Of a stretch of DNA of 64,000 nucleotides, positions 61,540-64,000 are shown piece after piece. The notes under the pieces were generated by a model. It ran no database searches and was not told the origin of the DNA. It saw only the letters and a program-made list of their open reading frames with translations. Within the stretch, counting starts at the first letter, position 1, and each line of letters opens with the position of its first letter. The DNA is from Trichomonas vaginalis G3 (taxonomy: Eukaryota > Parabasalia > Trichomonadida > Trichomonadidae), in assembly GCF_026262505.1 (NCBI RefSeq), contig NC_067207.1, forward strand, positions 8,400,082 to 8,464,081, given 5' to 3'. The position numbers and the translations under genes are program-made.

Positions 61540-64000
61540 ATGAACAAAAACGGAACAGCTAAAATGAATGATAATCAAATTAGAGCAGAAGGTAGAAGGT
61601 TATTTAAACGCTTCTATAACATTCCTGATGGTGTTAATCCTAAAACTCGTAGAAGTTATTTAAATGAAGCAATAGATTCATATGAAGGGTTTGACATTTC
61701 ATCAGAAAGTGAGAGATTAGCGAGAATGTTAAATGTTAATATTGATTTCTATTATTGTGATCCTCAACCAGAAGACGTGGACATAAATAAGGTAGACTTT
61801 CCATTAGTGGAATCAATAATGATAGATCCAGAATTTGAAACAGTAAATATTTTATTAACACAGAGTCCATGTGGAAAACTTCACGCTGACAGAATAACAG
61901 ACGTTGAAGCACTCACCGGCTATAGAGTTTGTCCATATTGTAAAGAAGAAGTTTATTCTATCCGTGATGATCCAGAAAGGAAAAACCAAAGAAGATTTTT
62001 AAAGCATTGTGAGAAATGTAAAGAAAATAATGGAAGATTAATTCAAGACGTTCAATTGCAAAAGACACAGCAACCATATGCACCACATATTACGAAACAG
62101 AAGATATATCAGTGGTTATTAGCTCATAATTTGCAGGAATATTATCAACCGACAAGATATTATATTACTTTTGACTTCGAAACATTAGAGACTAAAGAAG
62201 AATTACAACTTTCTGAGTGTGCAACTTTGAACGCTTACTTAAAACCATTCATGGTATCATCAACGGTTAAATTAAATGATAAAACATATACGAGGAATTT
62301 TTGCTTAACTTCGAGTGATTCTTTTATTTCTGATTGGATTGAGTTTTTATTTTCAACCTGTTCATTAGTTGCTAAATCAAATATTGAACAATATGAAGAA
62401 TTAATGAAGTCGCAAACGGACCAAACGGCGGGGACTTTGTCTCATACATTAAATGAAAAACAGAAGGAAGCATTTAAAGAACTTCTAGATGAGGAATTCA
62501 ATAAAGTGAATATCATAGGTTTTAATTCGGGAAAGTTTGATTTAAATTTAATTCTTCGTGATTTAAACACTGCAAAATGGAAAATAAAATCAATGCTGGG
62601 TTCATCTTCACAATTTAAGCAAATCATTGTAAAGAAAACAAAACTCCATATGAATTGAGATTTATTGACATCAGAAATTATATAGCGGGTGGGACATTAG
62701 ACCAATTCACTCAAGATTTCGGAAACAATAAATCACGTGTTAAATCCTTTTTCCCTTATCAATTCATCACATGGGAAAATTACGAAGAAGAATTATATAA
62801 AGAGGAACCATTCACGAAAGATTCATTTTATTCAGCATTAACTCAAGAAACTATATCAGATAGTGATTATCAAATATATCTCAATGATGCTAAAAACTTT
62901 AAGAATAGATTAGAATATTTTATTCATTATTGCAATAAAGATGTTGAAATTATGATTGACCCAATTGATAAAATTATTGAAGAAACATTTGTTTATAAAA
63001 TTGATATGCTTCATAATCTTTCTTTATCATCGAATGCTTCAATGATTCGTTACGCTTTAGCATATAAAGACTTTAATCCTAATGAAAAATATCCTGAGGA
63101 AGAGATAGAATCAAGTTTTGAATTAACGAAAAAGTATTGGAAATATAAAATTGAATCATATAAGAAACAAGATGAAAAAGCAGAAAGGGATACTAAAAAT
63201 AATGTTTCAATGGATGATTTTCAATACTATCACGATTTAATCCTTTCATCTAAATGCAAAATGTGTGGTAAAGCGTTTACATATGCAAATAAACCAACAT
63301 TGGATAGAATCGATAATGAAAAACCACATACCAAAGAAAATTGTCAGTTAATGTTTGTTATTGCAATGTCGTAAAATCAAATAAAGATGAAGATGTTCAA
63401 CGTTTAAGAATCAATTTAAGAAATTATGCATTAAAAAATAATTTACCAATGACTTTAGATTCAGTTGAAGCTTATCACATTCTCCGTAATGGAATTACTG
63501 GTGGTTTATCAAATGTTCAACATCGTGTTAATCTTAAAGGAATCACGCACATTAATAAACTTTCATATAATCCAGAAACTAAAACTGTATCAAATGAGGA
63601 CACCACCAACATTATGACTCATTTCGTTGGAGTTGACTTTAATTCATTATATCCTTCATCATTTTCATCTAATCCTCATGATTTCATTCAATATACTGAC
63701 CATAAAATGTGTATGCCGGGAAGATTGAATGGTGTTATCATTTGTGATACAGCAACAAAGAAAGCAAAAGCATTGGGAATAATTAAGAAGAAAAATACTT
63801 TATTCGTGGCTGAAGTAAAGGGTCACATTGATGAAAAATACATTAATGATTACATAAACTTTTTACCGATAATAAGAAACTTAGATATTATCACAGATGA
63901 AAAAACAATTGGCAGTTTTATGTATAATTACATGAAATCAAACAATCTACCAGTTGACCAGAAACAGAGAAAATTAACTCAGTTAGCATCAACACACAAC
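61540..64000 (+). pseudogene. Maverick DNA polymerase B, 5' part (two frameshifts, continues past window)
   Basis: ATG 61540 (MNKNGTAKMNDNQIRAEGRR). The N-terminal part has a zinc-finger-like pair CPYC (about residue 130) and HCEKC (about 156). Exo I is ITFDFETLE (about 210), Exo II is IIGFNSGKFDLN (about 322) and, after a shift near 62645, Exo III is YFIHYCNKDVE (near 62920). An HNH-like module follows (see separate entry). A second shift near 63350 leads to the polymerase part with motif A DFNSLYPSS (about 63632). The frame is open to the last base. Protein-primed polymerases of Polintons copy the element DNA. The rest, including motifs B and C, is outside. Confidence 0.75.
63256..63371 (+). 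other. HNH-like zinc module inside polymerase B
   Basis: CKMCGKAF, then LDRIDNEKPHTKENCQL, and after the frameshift near 63350 CYCNVVKSNKDED. The pattern CxxC ... LDRID ... H ... N ... CxxCN is the usual HNH endonuclease form. It lies between the exonuclease and polymerase parts, where ordinary family-B enzymes have no such domain. Confidence 0.6.

Larger units (their letters stand above)
59530..64000 (+). mobile_element. Maverick/Polinton, left end (continues past the window)
   Basis: Begins with AGTAGTAGGATA at 59530, matching the terminus at 16557 in the opposite orientation. Preceding bases GAGGAT (59524-59529) would be the 6 bp target duplication; the partner is outside the window. It holds the TIR gene, one unknown gene and DNA polymerase B, all on the plus strand. 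Confidence 0.85.

Overview
The window looks like nuclear DNA of a trichomonad parabasalid, most like Trichomonas vaginalis. The evidence is AT-rich, apparently intron-free genes; BspA-like leucine-rich-repeat surface proteins; very long ankyrin-repeat proteins with a DUF3447-like head; a small R2R3 Myb protein; TCA(Y)(W)-type initiator sequences a few bases before several ATGs; and Maverick/Polinton giant transposons. The species is an inference from gene families, not from a search.

Layout. (1) 1-16557 is the right part of a Maverick/Polinton ending in a TIR that starts AGTAGTAGGAT. It carries a probable integrase tail, small virion-type genes, a phage-like fibre gene, a candidate penton-like gene, an FtsK/HerA packaging ATPase, a candidate major capsid protein, two amphipathic mini-proteins and a TIR-borne gene. 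Two other transposons have landed in it: a 3.2 kb hAT-like element inside the fibre gene (about 10 bp target duplication) and a 2.27 kb TTAA-flanked element inside a 157-codon-class gene. In both cases conceptual removal restores one reading frame. (2) 16558-59529 is host DNA: Myb, SLC35F6-like transporter, RRM protein, HEAT/importin-like protein, broken surface protein, two broken BspA-like genes, ankyrin genes and remnants, Dopey-like protein, kinase-fold-like gene, two Gly-rich paralogues, coiled-coil proteins, a Ste24-like protein lacking HExxH, a spastin/fidgetin-type AAA ATPase and a 1759-residue ankyrin protein with internal higher-order repeats. (3) 59530-64000 is the left end of a second Maverick in the other TIR orientation, with an intact copy of the TIR gene, a zinc-finger-free unknown gene, and the 5' part of a protein-primed-type DNA polymerase B that holds an HNH-like zinc module between its exonuclease and polymerase parts.

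How it works together. The Maverick genes describe a virus-like element: polymerase and integrase for copying and insertion, ATPase and capsid genes for a particle, and a trimeric fibre for attachment. Most of these genes carry one or more frameshifts but few nonsense codons, so they are either recently dead or affected by homopolymer/indel errors in the assembly. Several host genes show the same pattern. Frames and domain assignments come from reading the sequence; no database search was run.
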